DNA of 64,000 nt from Mycolicibacterium arabiense (GTDB lineage: Bacteria; Actinomycetota; Actinomycetes; Mycobacteriales; Mycobacteriaceae): assembly GCF_010731815.2 (NCBI RefSeq), contig NZ_AP022593.1, positions 930,001 through 994,000 on the forward strand, read 5' to 3'. The notes under the pieces were generated by a model. The model saw only the letters and a list, made by a program, of their open reading frames with translations, searched no databases and was not told the origin of the DNA. Of this stretch, positions 35,328-46,053 are shown piece after piece (the first letter of the stretch is position 1; every line of letters starts with the position of its first letter). Position numbers and translations under genes: made by a program.

Positions 35328-36155
35328 TCACTTGTCGTCGGTGAAGACCGCGGGCCGTTTCTCGGCGCGCGCAGCGACCGCCTCCTCGAAGTTGGCGGTG
35401 AGCAGACGCACGTAGAGTTGGCCCAGACCTTCGGCCTGCATGTGACCTTCCAGGCTACCGGCGTCCAGTCCACTCCAGAGCGTGCGCTTGGTCAACTCGA
35501 TACCCGGCCGGGAGAACCCTGCGATGCGCTCGGCCATCTCGTAGCAGGTGTCCAGTAGCTCGCCGTCGGGCACGGCGCGAGACACCAGTCCGATGCGCTC
35601 GGCTTCGGCGGCGTCGACGTCCCGCCCGGTCAGCATGAGTTCGAACGCCCGCGAGGTGCCGATCGCCCGTGGTAGCAGGTAGGACAGCCCGAGTTCGCTC
35701 GCGGTGAGACCGTTGTTGATGCCCGCCGCGCGGAAGTAGGCGCCCTCGGCGGCGACCCTGATGTCGCAGGCCAGTGCCAGACACAACCCGCCACCGATGG
35801 CCGCCCCGTTGACCGCCGCGATGACGGGCTGGTGCAGCTTGCGTATGGCGAGGATCACGTCGTCGAGCACCTCCATCGACCGCAGCGCGAACGTCGGCCG
35901 GGTGAGGCCGGCGACGTGCGGGACCGATCCTGCCGACTTGTGGTCGGCTCCCGACGAGAACCCGCGTCCTGCCCCGGTCAGCACCACGGCGCGCACCGAG
36001 TTGTCGTGGGTCAGCTCGTCGAGGGCCGCCTTGAGGGGCACCATGACGTCGAACGCCATCGAGTTCATCCGCTCGGGGCGGTTGAGGGTGACCACTGCGA
36101 CGTCTGGCCGCGTCCGGTCGACGAGGACGAGGGGCGCGTCGTTCTGCTCGCTCAC
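35328..36155 (-). CDS. echA12: enoyl-CoA hydratase/isomerase family protein EchA12
   Basis: A 275-residue crotonase-fold protein. The oxyanion-hole segments are GAGRGFSSGADHKSAG and NGAAIGGGLCLALACDIR. It is very similar to M. tuberculosis EchA12 (Rv1472), including RAAGINNGLTASELGLSYLLPRAIG. It presumably hydrates 2-enoyl-CoA in beta-oxidation, though substrate is unknown. GTG 36155 is chosen over GTG 36164 because a TAGCGT hexamer (36163-36168) ends 7 nt before it, whereas the earlier GTG would sit inside that element. Degenerate 10-bp repeats occur across its 3' end (35310-35339). Confidence 0.92.
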   Translation of the reverse strand: MSEQNDAPLVLVDRTRPDVAVVTLNRPERMNSMAFDVMVPLKAALDELTHDNSVRAVVLTGAGRGFSSGADHKSAGSVPHVAGLTRPTFALRSMEVLDDVILAIRKLHQPVIAAVNGAAIGGGLCLALACDIRVAAEGAYFRAAGINNGLTASELGLSYLLPRAIGTSRAFELMLTGRDVDAAEAERIGLVSRAVPDGELLDTCYEMAERIAGFSRPGIELTKRTLWSGLDAGSLEGHMQAEGLGQLYVRLLTANFEEAVAARAEKRPAVFTDDK

Positions 36156-36206
36156 GACGTGCACGCTATCGCGTGCGCGCGCCCGTTCCTCGGACCTCGC
36201 CGAAGG

Positions 36207-36572
36207 TCAGGCCTGGTCGGCTTCGCCCTGCGAGGCGATGGCCGCCTCGATGTCGAAGTCCTTGATCTGGGAGATCACGGCGTCCAGGTCCTTGGCGGGC
36301 AGCATCCCGGAGTGCCGGAACACCATGTGGCCCTTCTTGAAGGCCATCAGAGTCGGGATCGCCTGGATCTCGGCCGCCTGGGCGAGTCCCGGTTCCGCCT
36401 CGGTGTCCACCTTGGCGTGCACCACGTCGGGGTGCTTGTCAGACGAGGCGGAGAACGTCGGCGCGAAGGCCTTGCAGGGACCACACCATTCCGCCCAGAA
36501 ATCGACCAGCACGATCTCGTTGTCGGTGATGGTCTCGTTGAACTTCTCGGCAGTGATGTCTTGCGTGCTCAC
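36207..36572 (-). CDS. thioredoxin
   Basis: A 121-residue thioredoxin fold with active site WCGPC (29-33), preceded by VLVDFWAE and followed by the cis-Pro segment IQAIPTLMAF. It reduces protein disulfides in the cytoplasm. It corresponds to Rv1471 (TrxB1) by position next to echA12. GTG 36572 is chosen, with AGGA about 5 nt upstream; a longer ATG start at 36596 would add eight residues. Confidence 0.92.
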   Translation of the reverse strand: MSTQDITAEKFNETITDNEIVLVDFWAEWCGPCKAFAPTFSASSDKHPDVVHAKVDTEAEPGLAQAAEIQAIPTLMAFKKGHMVFRHSGMLPAKDLDAVISQIKDFDIEAAIASQGEADQA

Positions 36573-36638
36573 GTCATTCCTAACGTCGTGTTCCATCCCG
36601 TTGTTCCAGGGCGGGAACGGGCTGTCGGCTCGGTGTTC

Positions 36639-37739
36639 TCAGTTCAGAGCGGCCAGTGCGCTGCGGGCGTCGTAGCCGCGGAACCCCTCCAGGGTTCCCG
36701 CTCGCAGCCGATTGACCCATGTGGGGTCGGCCAACAATGCCCGCCCGATCGCGACGACGTCGAATTCACCCGTGGCGAACCGTTCGATCAGGGTCTCCAC
36801 CGAAGCCGGCTTGATGACCTCACCGTCCTTCTCACTGCGGAACTGGGTCTGCAGGCCCACCGACCCCACCGCGATGACCGGTGCTCCGGTCACCTTCTTG
36901 GTCCACCCCGCAAGGCTGCGCTCCGGGTCGAGATCGGGGAAGGCCGCTGCGTAGTGCCTGCGGGTCGACGGGTGTAGGACGTCCACGCCGGCGTCGAGCA
37001 GCGGAGCCAGGATCGCCTGCAGTTCGGTGGGGTCGTCGGCGATCGACGCGGCATAGTCCGTCCCCTTCCACTGCGAGAACCGGAACACGATCGGGAAGTC
37101 TGGTCCGACGGCGGCCCGCACCGCCGCGACCACCTCGGCGGGGAACCGCGTGCGCTCGACGGCGGAGCCGCCGTAGGCGTCCGTGCGCAGGTTGGTCCTC
37201 TCCCAGAGGAAGCTGTCGAGCAGGTATCCGTGCGCACCGTGCAACTCGACGGCGTCGAAGCCCGCCGCCTTGGCGTTCGCGGCGGCAGTGGCGTAGTCCG
37301 CGGCCACGTCGACGAGTTCGTCGGCGGTGAGCGCACGGCCGCGCGGCTTGCCTGTGCCGCCGACGCCGGACGGGCTGACCGGGGTCACTCCGTCGGCGTG
37401 GTGACGCTCGCCGCCCTGGTGCCAGAGCTGCGCGGCAATGACCGCGCCGTGGGAGTGCACGGCGTTCGTGACCGCGCGCCACCCGGTCACGGCGTCGTCG
37501 CCGACGAGCGTGGGCACCGAATCGGGGTAGGCCGATTCGGCTGCTCCCAGTCGAATGCCCTCCGTGACGATGAGGCCGACTCCCCCGGCCGCCCGACGCG
37601 CGTAGTAGTCGGCGACGTCACGTCCGGGGACGCCACCCGGTGACGCCTGTCGCGTCATCGGCGCCATCGCGAAGCGGTTGGGGATCGTCATCGATCGAAC
37701 GGTCAACGGCGTGAACAGCTCACCGGGGTCGGAGGTCAT
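36639..37739 (-). CDS. NADH:flavin oxidoreductase, old yellow enzyme family
   Basis: A 366-residue FMN TIM-barrel enzyme: LFTPLTVRSMTIPNRFAMAPMTR (FMN-binding N-terminus), AAQLWHQGG, the DAVELHGAHGYLLDSFLWERTNLRTDAYGGS signature and phosphate-binding AIGRALLADP. OYE-like enzymes reduce activated C=C bonds of enones or nitro-compounds with NAD(P)H; the natural substrate is unknown. Start ATG 37739; a TTG 15 bases earlier is possible. It is not part of the M. tuberculosis core order here and looks accessory. Confidence 0.9.
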   Translation of the reverse strand: MTSDPGELFTPLTVRSMTIPNRFAMAPMTRQASPGGVPGRDVADYYARRAAGGVGLIVTEGIRLGAAESAYPDSVPTLVGDDAVTGWRAVTNAVHSHGAVIAAQLWHQGGERHHADGVTPVSPSGVGGTGKPRGRALTADELVDVAADYATAAANAKAAGFDAVELHGAHGYLLDSFLWERTNLRTDAYGGSAVERTRFPAEVVAAVRAAVGPDFPIVFRFSQWKGTDYAASIADDPTELQAILAPLLDAGVDVLHPSTRRHYAAAFPDLDPERSLAGWTKKVTGAPVIAVGSVGLQTQFRSEKDGEVIKPASVETLIERFATGEFDVVAIGRALLADPTWVNRLRAGTLEGFRGYDARSALAALN

Positions 37740-37791
37740 GTAGGCGTGCAACACCCTTCGACTTGGTGCGATTCCGTCGTGATCGTCACGA

Positions 37792-38430
37792 TCAGGCGGT
37801 GGCGCGGCCCTCGGCGAAGAACCCGGCGATCTCCTCGGCGAGGCGGTCGACGTCGTGGCCGGGATTTAGCGGCCGCAGCGCGCCGAAGGGAGCGTTCCAG
37901 AACGCGCCCGTGCGGGGCGTCCAGGGGCCGACGTACGCATAGGGCAGCGGGTGCTGCTCGTCTCCCGCCGAGACGCCGTAGTTGACCTCGGCCTCGGTGA
38001 CGGAGACGTCGAAGTGCTCGGGCCACAACACGGGGTGCTCTTCCGGCAGTGCCTGCTTGAGCGCGAAACCGCCCGCGTAGAGGCACCGATGCAGCAGCTC
38101 CGCCGCGCCGGGGTCGATGTCGAGTTCGGCGTCGGCGGGTAGCGGATCGCGCAGGTCGTACACCCCCACCGGCGGGCCGTAGTCGACGCCCGCGGCCGCC
38201 GCGATTGCCCCGACCGGACCGGTTAGCGGGGCAGAGTCGTCCTGCCAGGTGAACTCGGTGGCGTGCACCGATAGCGGCAGCGCAGTGGCGGCGAAGCCGT
38301 CGGGGCGCACCGCGAGGCGGATGGTGCCGGCGGCTCGGTATTGCGGTCCGGCGACCAGGCTCTCGGCGATGCCGCGCAGCTGCCTGCGCGTCGATGCGTA
38401 GACCCCGATGGCGTCCTTGGTCCCTGACAC
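37792..38430 (-). CDS. conserved hypothetical protein
   Basis: A 212-residue soluble protein that I cannot assign to a function. It has an apparent N-terminal domain (about 1-80), a middle segment with DIDPGAAELLHRCLYAGGFALKQ, and a conserved-looking C-terminal stretch PYAYVGPWTPRTGAFWNAPFGALRP, a pattern I associate with actinobacterial hypothetical proteins. GTG 38430 is supported by GGGAGG about 4 nt upstream. It lies 52 bp upstream of the OYE-type gene in the same direction. Confidence 0.75.
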   Translation of the reverse strand: MSGTKDAIGVYASTRRQLRGIAESLVAGPQYRAAGTIRLAVRPDGFAATALPLSVHATEFTWQDDSAPLTGPVGAIAAAAGVDYGPPVGVYDLRDPLPADAELDIDPGAAELLHRCLYAGGFALKQALPEEHPVLWPEHFDVSVTEAEVNYGVSAGDEQHPLPYAYVGPWTPRTGAFWNAPFGALRPLNPGHDVDRLAEEIAGFFAEGRATA

Positions 38431-38500
38431 GTTGCCTCCCACGGTGCATCCACGAGCACCCGAAGCCGGGCCCGCGGCCAACCTACTCCCGCGGGTCCGG

Positions 38501-39463
38501 TCAGGGTTGTCCGCGCTGCACCTGCTCGAGTGTCGGAAGTGTCCAGTGCTTGCCCTGCTCGACGTCGAAGCTCATCGGCCGATAGCGGAGTAGTCCGCTG
38601 CCCGGGTACGGGGTGTACTCGCCGAACCAGACGGTCCCGTCGACGGCGTAGAGGTCGATCCTGATGAAGTCCCAGCCGGTGCCCAGCGCACTTGCGATCT
38701 CGAGCATCGTCTCCAGTTCCGGTGGGCGGGGTTCGTCGGCGACGGGCATGATGCGCCAGCACACGTCCAGCCGATTCCAGTCGGTGTCGAGGAAGGTGGC
38801 CGTTTGGGACGTGAAGCGGCCGCGATTCACCTGGATGAGTTCCACCCGGCCGTCGAAGACGAAGAACTTGTAGTCGGTCGGCGCCGCGCCGTCGGGGGTC
38901 GGGATGCGTTCCTCGATGAGCAGGCCTGGCCTCGCTTCCGCGTAACCCCACTCCCCGAGCGCGACGGGGGTGTGCTTCCCCCAGTGCCGCGTCTGGTGGA
39001 CGAGCGCGTCGAGGCCGGTTTCCGGGTCGGGCCCGAAGAGCACCTGCCCGCTGCTGTGGTTGGGCTTGAGCACCCACGGCGGCAGCGCGAAAAGATCTGG
39101 CGCAGAGCGCAAGTCGGTTCCGAACCAGTAGGTCTCGGGGATCCGCAACTTCGGCCCCGGGTAGGCCGCCCGGGCCATCTCCTTCATCCGCATCTTGTCG
39201 CACGCAGCGACGATGCGGTCCCGCCGATCGTTGAAGATCCGCCAGTTGGCCTTCTCGTTGAAGGTGCGTGGCCGACGGAAGTTGCCGAACTTGCGAATCA
39301 TCCCGAGGTAGAGGACGTGGCGCAGGAGACGCGTCGGCACCAGACGAGCCGTCCACGCGTGCACCGCCCGTTCCACCCACCGCATGAATGCCTCGATCGA
39401 CTGCTGCGGTCGCTGGCCCCGATCGGCTCGGACGGGTGCATCCGTTTTCAGCAACTCGGTCAT
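38501..39463 (-). CDS. TupA-like ATP-grasp protein
   Basis: A 320-residue protein resembling the TupA-like ATP-grasp family found in teichuronopeptide and polysaccharide loci. It contains TFNEKANWRIFNDRRDRI, PWVLKPNHSSGQVLFGPD and a C-terminal metal/ATP region GWDFIRIDLYAVDGTVWFGEYTPYPGSGL. ATP-grasp enzymes join carboxylates to amines. It is divergent from an IdeR-box-controlled formyltransferase (237 bp apart), so the two may share regulation or a pathway; this is inference. A TAATTT hexamer lies about 40-50 bp upstream of its ATG. Confidence 0.82.
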   Translation of the reverse strand: MTELLKTDAPVRADRGQRPQQSIEAFMRWVERAVHAWTARLVPTRLLRHVLYLGMIRKFGNFRRPRTFNEKANWRIFNDRRDRIVAACDKMRMKEMARAAYPGPKLRIPETYWFGTDLRSAPDLFALPPWVLKPNHSSGQVLFGPDPETGLDALVHQTRHWGKHTPVALGEWGYAEARPGLLIEERIPTPDGAAPTDYKFFVFDGRVELIQVNRGRFTSQTATFLDTDWNRLDVCWRIMPVADEPRPPELETMLEIASALGTGWDFIRIDLYAVDGTVWFGEYTPYPGSGLLRYRPMSFDVEQGKHWTLPTLEQVQRGQP

Positions 39464-39608
39464 CGATAACACTCGATCAAGGTCATGCGGGATGTCTTAC
39501 CAAATTATGACGGCGTTGTGGGGGCTACGTTCGAGAGTTTGCTGGTGGAAGGGTTTCGGTGAAAGCGCCAGACCGCTGGCGGGGCTGATTTGACTATCGT
39601 GACTGAGC

Positions 39609-39627
39609 TTAGGCTAGGGTAACCTCC
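39609..39627 (+). promoter_or_regulatory. IdeR (iron) box
   Basis: TTAGGCTAGGGTAACCTCC matches the mycobacterial IdeR consensus TTAGGTTAGGCTAACCTAA at 15 of 19 positions. It lies 73 bp upstream of the formyltransferase ATG and overlaps two TAGGnT hexamers that could be the -10; a near-consensus TTGACT lies at 39590-39595. IdeR with iron represses siderophore genes through such sites. Confidence 0.8.
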
Positions 39628-39699
39628 GGCCGCGCCAGCAACGTCCCCCAAGATCGGGACCCCGACCCGTCCGGCCCCGACTCATGGAGGAACTCAGCG

Positions 39700-40638
39700 A
39701 TGCGCGTCGTCTTCTTCGGTTTCCAGACGTGGGGCCGCCGCACCCTGCAGGCCCTGCTCGACTTGGACCAGGACGTTCCGCTGGTGGTCACGCACCCCGC
39801 GAGTACGCAGTCCTACAAGGCGATCTGGTCGGACTCAGTCGAGGAACTGGCCCGCGAGCACGACATTCCGGTCCATCTCACCGACCGGATCGACGCCGAG
39901 ACGATCGATCTCGTCAAGCGATCCGAGCCCGACGTCAACGTCGTCAACAGCTGGTACACCAAGTGGCCTGCCGAGTTGTACGACCTACCGCCGCACGGCA
40001 CCTTGAACTTTCACGACTCGATGTTGCCTAGGGGCACCGGGTTCTCGCCCGTGCTGTGGGCGCTGATCAGCGGGGAGACCCACACGGGCCTGACCGTTCA
40101 TCGCATGGACGAGGGCTTGGACACCGGCGACGTGCTCGTTCAGCGGTCGTTGCCGATCGGAAACACCGATACCGGCACCGAGTTGGTCCTGCGGACCATG
40201 GACCTGATCCCCGAGGTACTCCGCGACGCGCTCGACGCGCTGGAATCGGGGACGCCGGTCTGGCGGCCGCAGAACAGGGACGAGCAGACGTACTTCCACA
40301 AGCGTTCGGAGCGGGACAGCCTGCTCGAACTGTCATGGCCTGCAGAGGATCTCGAGAGGTTCGTGCGCGCGCTGTCGGCTCCGTATCCGCGGGCGTTCAC
40401 GTTCTACCGCGGCGAGCGCCTGGAAGTGCTCGAGGCGCACACGTCGAAGGCGCGGTTCGGCGGCACGGTCGGGCGGGTGATCGTGCAGGAGGGCGGCGGC
40501 GCCGTGGTGTGCGGCCCGAACGCCCACCGGGGCGCCAACCGTGCCTTGGTCATCACGCGGGTACGGGGCGCCGACGGCGTCGAGCGCGCGGGCAGCGACG
40601 TGTTCGCCCGTGGCGGCTATTTGCAACTGTCGGCGTAG
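39700..40638 (+). CDS. formyltransferase, FxbA/Fmt-like
   Basis: A 312-residue 10-formyl-tetrahydrofolate-dependent formyltransferase. The catalytic triad Asn103, His105 and Asp141 is visible in LNFHDSMLP and GLDTGD; a C-terminal Fmt-C-like domain follows (about 210-312). The N-terminus MRVVFFGFQTWGRRTLQALL is of the siderophore-type formyltransferases such as M. smegmatis FxbA, which formylates N5-hydroxyornithine for exochelin. It is not the housekeeping Met-tRNA enzyme by context. The IdeR box upstream supports an iron-acquisition role. No NRPS or ornithine hydroxylase lies in the window, so it is an orphan here. GGAGG lies 9 nt before the ATG. Confidence 0.85.
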   Translation: MRVVFFGFQTWGRRTLQALLDLDQDVPLVVTHPASTQSYKAIWSDSVEELAREHDIPVHLTDRIDAETIDLVKRSEPDVNVVNSWYTKWPAELYDLPPHGTLNFHDSMLPRGTGFSPVLWALISGETHTGLTVHRMDEGLDTGDVLVQRSLPIGNTDTGTELVLRTMDLIPEVLRDALDALESGTPVWRPQNRDEQTYFHKRSERDSLLELSWPAEDLERFVRALSAPYPRAFTFYRGERLEVLEAHTSKARFGGTVGRVIVQEGGGAVVCGPNAHRGANRALVITRVRGADGVERAGSDVFARGGYLQLSA

Positions 40639-40694
40639 GAAACCGGGGCTCCGTTCGGCTCTTCTTGTCGGACCCCGTTGGCATAATCGAACAC

Positions 40695-41972
40695 ATGTTC
40701 GACATGCTGGACTTCGACCCCACCACGGTGGACGAGGCCGGCCTGATCGACCGCATCGCCCAACTGGAGCGACTCAAGGCCACCGCCGCCGCAGCCCAAG
40801 CCCGCATGACCGCCGCCCTGGACCTGAAACGCCGCACCGCCGAAGCCGACGCCGGGGTCCCGATGCGCAAGCGCGGCCAGGGCCTCGCCTCCGAAGTCGG
40901 GCTGGCCCGCCGGGAGTCGCCGAAACAGGGCAGTCGCCACCTCGGATTCGCCCGCGCCCTGGTCCACGAAATGCCCCACACCCTGGCCGCCCTGGAAACC
41001 GGGATCCTCTCCGAGTGGCGGGCGACACTGCTCGTGCGGGAATCGGCCTGCCTCGAAGTCGAGGACCGCCGCACCCTCGACGCCGAGATGTGTGCCGACC
41101 CTGCGACGCTGGTGGGTAAGGGTGACAAGCGCATCGAAGCCGACGCCAAGGCCATCGCCTACCGCCTCGACCCCCACGCCGTGGTCGACAAGGCTCGCCG
41201 CGCGCACGAGGACCGGTGCGTCAGCATCCGCCCCGCCGCCGACACCATGGCCTGGGTCAGCATCCTGCTTCCCGTCGCCCAAGGCGTGTCGATCTACGCC
41301 GCCCTCAAACGCGCCGCCGACACCACCAGCGACGGCCGCAGCCGCGGGCAGGTCATGGCCGACACCGCCGTCGAACGCATCACCGGCCGCACCGCCGACA
41401 CCCCCGTCCCGGTCACCGTCGACGTGGTGATCACCGACGAAACCCTGCTCGGCGGCGACACCGAACCCGCCCGCGTTCCCGGGTACGGACCGATCCCCGC
41501 CACCGTCGCACGACACCTGATCTCCAACGCAGTGGGCGACGAGCGGTCGCGGGCGACGCTGCGCCGGCTCTACCGCCACCCGAAGACCGGAGCGCTGGTG
41601 ACCATGGAATCCCGCGCCCGGCTCTTCCCCAAGGCGTTGGCGACGTTCATCGCCCTACGCGACGACACCTGCCGCACCCCCTACTGCAACGCACCGATCC
41701 GCCACACCGACCACGCCGAACCCAACGCGCGGGGTGGGCCCACCTCCGCAGTCAACGGCAACGGACTGTGCGAAGCGTGCAACTACGCCAAGGAAGCACC
41801 CGGCTGGCGCGTCCGCACGTCCCACGAATTCGACTGTCACACAACCGACGTCACCACGCCCACCGGCACCACCTACAGCTCGAAGGCACCACCACTACCC
41901 GGCCTCAACACCGAACACGTCACCAGCATCGACGTCGCACGCTTCCGAGTGGTGGTCCGCCGCGCCGCCTAG
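40695..41972 (+). CDS. DUF222 / HNH endonuclease-like protein (13E12-type repeat family)
   Basis: A 425-residue protein: an N-terminal DUF222 helical region (about 1-300) and a C-terminal HNH domain (CRTPYCNAPIRHTDHAEPNARGGP, then NGNGLCEACNYAKEAPGW) with paired cysteines for zinc. Such genes exist in many copies in mycobacterial genomes and may derive from mobile elements; the biological role is unknown. A CATAAT hexamer at 40682-40687 lies 7 nt before the ATG, so the transcript may be leaderless. Its stop overlaps the convergent sufT stop by four bases. It appears inserted between fxbA-like and suf genes relative to M. tuberculosis. Confidence 0.9.
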   Translation: MFDMLDFDPTTVDEAGLIDRIAQLERLKATAAAAQARMTAALDLKRRTAEADAGVPMRKRGQGLASEVGLARRESPKQGSRHLGFARALVHEMPHTLAALETGILSEWRATLLVRESACLEVEDRRTLDAEMCADPATLVGKGDKRIEADAKAIAYRLDPHAVVDKARRAHEDRCVSIRPAADTMAWVSILLPVAQGVSIYAALKRAADTTSDGRSRGQVMADTAVERITGRTADTPVPVTVDVVITDETLLGGDTEPARVPGYGPIPATVARHLISNAVGDERSRATLRRLYRHPKTGALVTMESRARLFPKALATFIALRDDTCRTPYCNAPIRHTDHAEPNARGGPTSAVNGNGLCEACNYAKEAPGWRVRTSHEFDCHTTDVTTPTGTTYSSKAPPLPGLNTEHVTSIDVARFRVVVRRAA

Positions 41973-42316
41973 ACGGTGAAGCCGAGCGCCCGCAATTGCT
42001 CGCGGCCGTCCTCGGTGATCTTGTCCGGCCCCCACGGCGGGTTCCACACCCAGTTGATCTTGATGTCATTGACCAGGCCGGCACCGACGAGCGCGCTGCG
42101 CGACTGATCCTCGATGACGTCGGTCAGCGGGCAAGCGGCCGACGTCAGCGTCATGTCGATGAGCGCCACCTTGCCGGTGTCGCCCTCCTCGACGTCCAGG
42201 CCGTACACGAGGCCCAGGTCCACGACGTTGATGCCGAGTTCGGGGTCGACGACGTCACGCATCGCCTCCTCGAGGTCGGCAACGAACTCCTCATTGGGCA
42301 CTACGGTGTCGCTCAT
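41969..42316 (-). CDS. sufT: SufT/MIP18-family Fe-S assembly factor
   Basis: A 115-residue DUF59 protein with the conserved cysteine in TSAACPLTD and the VVDPELGINVVDLGLVY motif. SufT aids maturation of Fe-S proteins. It closes the suf operon and its ATG 42316 lies inside the sufU 3' end (26-nt overlap), so expression is coupled. Orthologue of Rv1466. Convergent with the HNH gene. Confidence 0.94.
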   Translation of the reverse strand: MSDTVVPNEEFVADLEEAMRDVVDPELGINVVDLGLVYGLDVEEGDTGKVALIDMTLTSAACPLTDVIEDQSRSALVGAGLVNDIKINWVWNPPWGPDKITEDGREQLRALGFTV

Positions 42317-42794
42317 CCGGCGTCTCCTCACTGGCTTGCGCCTCGATCTGGTCTTGTGGCATGGCCTCGGCCAGCGCGGCCTTGAACGCCATCCAGCCCA
42401 GCAGCGCGCACTTCACGCGCGCCGGGTACTTGGCTACCCCCGCGAAGGCGATGCCATCGCCGATCACGTCCTCGTCACCGTCGATCGTCCCGCGCGACGA
42501 CACCATCTCGCTGAACGACGCGACGGTCTTCATCGCATCCCCCACCGTCAGGCCGATCACCTGGTCGGTGAGCACCGAGGTCGAGGCCTGGCTGATCGAG
42601 CAGCCCTGGCCGTCGTAGGACACGTCGGTGACAGTCTCACCGTCACCCGACAGCGTCACGCGCAACGTCACCTCGTCGCCGCAGGTCGGGTTGACGTGCG
42701 ACACCTCCGCCGCGAACGGGTCGCGCAGCCCACGGTTGTGGGGCCGCTTGTAGTGATCGAGGATCACTTCCTGATACATCTGCTCCAGGCGCAC
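42291..42794 (-). CDS. sufU: SufU zinc-dependent sulfurtransferase/scaffold-like protein
   Basis: A 167-residue SufU that accepts persulfide sulfur from SufS. Zinc/active-site residues Cys38 and Asp40 (TCGD), Cys65 (GQGCS) and Cys129 (RVKCA) are all present. GTG 42794 is chosen, 5 bp after the sufS stop; the upstream open frame is a shadow within sufS. Orthologue of Rv1465. Confidence 0.95.
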   Translation of the reverse strand: MRLEQMYQEVILDHYKRPHNRGLRDPFAAEVSHVNPTCGDEVTLRVTLSGDGETVTDVSYDGQGCSISQASTSVLTDQVIGLTVGDAMKTVASFSEMVSSRGTIDGDEDVIGDGIAFAGVAKYPARVKCALLGWMAFKAALAEAMPQDQIEAQASEETPDERHRSAQ

Positions 42795-42799
42795 GACGG

Positions 42800-44846
<2,047 letters not shown>

Positions 44847-44847
44847 G

Positions 44848-46053
44848 TCAGCTACTTCTCGATTCGGTGATGGCTAGTTCTCGTTCGATGGCTTCGGTCA
44901 GTCGCTCACGCACTGCGGGCACGGCGATCTTGGCGATGATCTCGCCGAAGAAACCGCGTACCACCAGGCGACGGGCCTGCTCCTCGGGGATGCCTCGGGC
45001 ACGCAGGTAGAACAGCTGCTCGTCATCGAAGCGGCCGGTCGCACTGGCGTGTCCGGCGCCGGCGATCTCACCGGTCTCGATCTCGAGGTTGGGCACCGAG
45101 TCGGCGCGGGCGCCGTCGGTGAGCACCAGGTTGCGGTTCGCCTCGTAGGTGTCGGTGCCGGTGGCCTCGGCACGGATCAGCACGTCGCCGATCCACACCG
45201 TGTGGGCGTCGGGCTTGTTGGAGTCCGGATCGCCTTGCAGCGCACCCTTGTACAGCACGTCGGACTTGCAGTTCGGCTGCGCGTGGTCGATCAGGAGCCG
45301 TGACTCGAAGTGCTGTCCGTCGTCGGCGAAGTAGGTGCCGAGCATCTGCGCGTCACCACCGGGGGCGGTGAAGCGCACGTTGGCCGCGGTACGCACGACG
45401 TCGCCACCGAGGGTGACGTTGACGTGGCCCAGCACGGCGTCCTTGCCGAGCTTTGCGTGATGGGCACTGACGTGGACCATGTCGTCGGCCCAGTCGGCGA
45501 TCCAGATGACGCCGAGTCCGGCGGCGTCGCCGACGATGATCTCGACGTTGTCGGCAAGGGTGCCGCTACCCCGCAGGTCCACCACGACGATGGCCCGGGA
45601 CAGTTCCTCGATGCGGATCTGCAGGTGCCCGTAGGCCACCGCGCCCTCGCCGGGTCCGTCGACGGTGATCTCGATGGGCTCGGACACCTCGGTGTCGCGC
45701 GCGACCGTGACGATGGTGGCCTGTTCGAACGACGAGAATGCCTGCGCCGCAACCCGGTCCGACGGCACGCCACCCTGACCCAGGCGCGCGTCGCCGCGGG
45801 CGACCGTCTCGACGGTGACACCGGGACGCTCGGTGACCGTGATCGCCGCCGAGCCGGTGGCGGGAGCCGATCCGTCGTGCAGGCCGCGCAGACGCTTGAG
45901 CGGGGTGAACCGCCACAGTTCGTCGCGACCGCCCGGCACCTCGAACGCGTTGACGTCGAACGACGAGAACAGCTCGCCCTTGTTGAGGGCCGCGAGCGTC
46001 GACCCGCCGTTCTTGGCGGCCTCGGCCGCTTCGGTCAGATTGTTCTGGGTCAC
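44848..46053 (-). CDS. sufD: SufD scaffold subunit
   Basis: A 401-residue beta-helix protein pairing with SufB. The C-terminal SufBD core holds [20 protein letters not shown] and [36 protein letters not shown] 46053 overlaps the sufB stop (GTGA); the upstream open frame continues as a shadow through sufB and is not coding. Orthologue of Rv1462. Confidence 0.96.
   Translation of the reverse strand: MTQNNLTEAAEAAKNGGSTLAALNKGELFSSFDVNAFEVPGGRDELWRFTPLKRLRGLHDGSAPATGSAAITVTERPGVTVETVARGDARLGQGGVPSDRVAAQAFSSFEQATIVTVARDTEVSEPIEITVDGPGEGAVAYGHLQIRIEELSRAIVVVDLRGSGTLADNVEIIVGDAAGLGVIWIADWADDMVHVSAHHAKLGKDAVLGHVNVTLGGDVVRTAANVRFTAPGGDAQMLGTYFADDGQHFESRLLIDHAQPNCKSDVLYKGALQGDPDSNKPDAHTVWIGDVLIRAEATGTDTYEANRNLVLTDGARADSVPNLEIETGEIAGAGHASATGRFDDEQLFYLRARGIPEEQARRLVVRGFFGEIIAKIAVPAVRERLTEAIERELAITESRSS

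Noticed and set aside
35310..35339. Three degenerate 10-bp repeats at the echA12/ABC-F boundary
   Set aside because: GACGAC-rich low-complexity codons at the 3' end explain them; no clear function.
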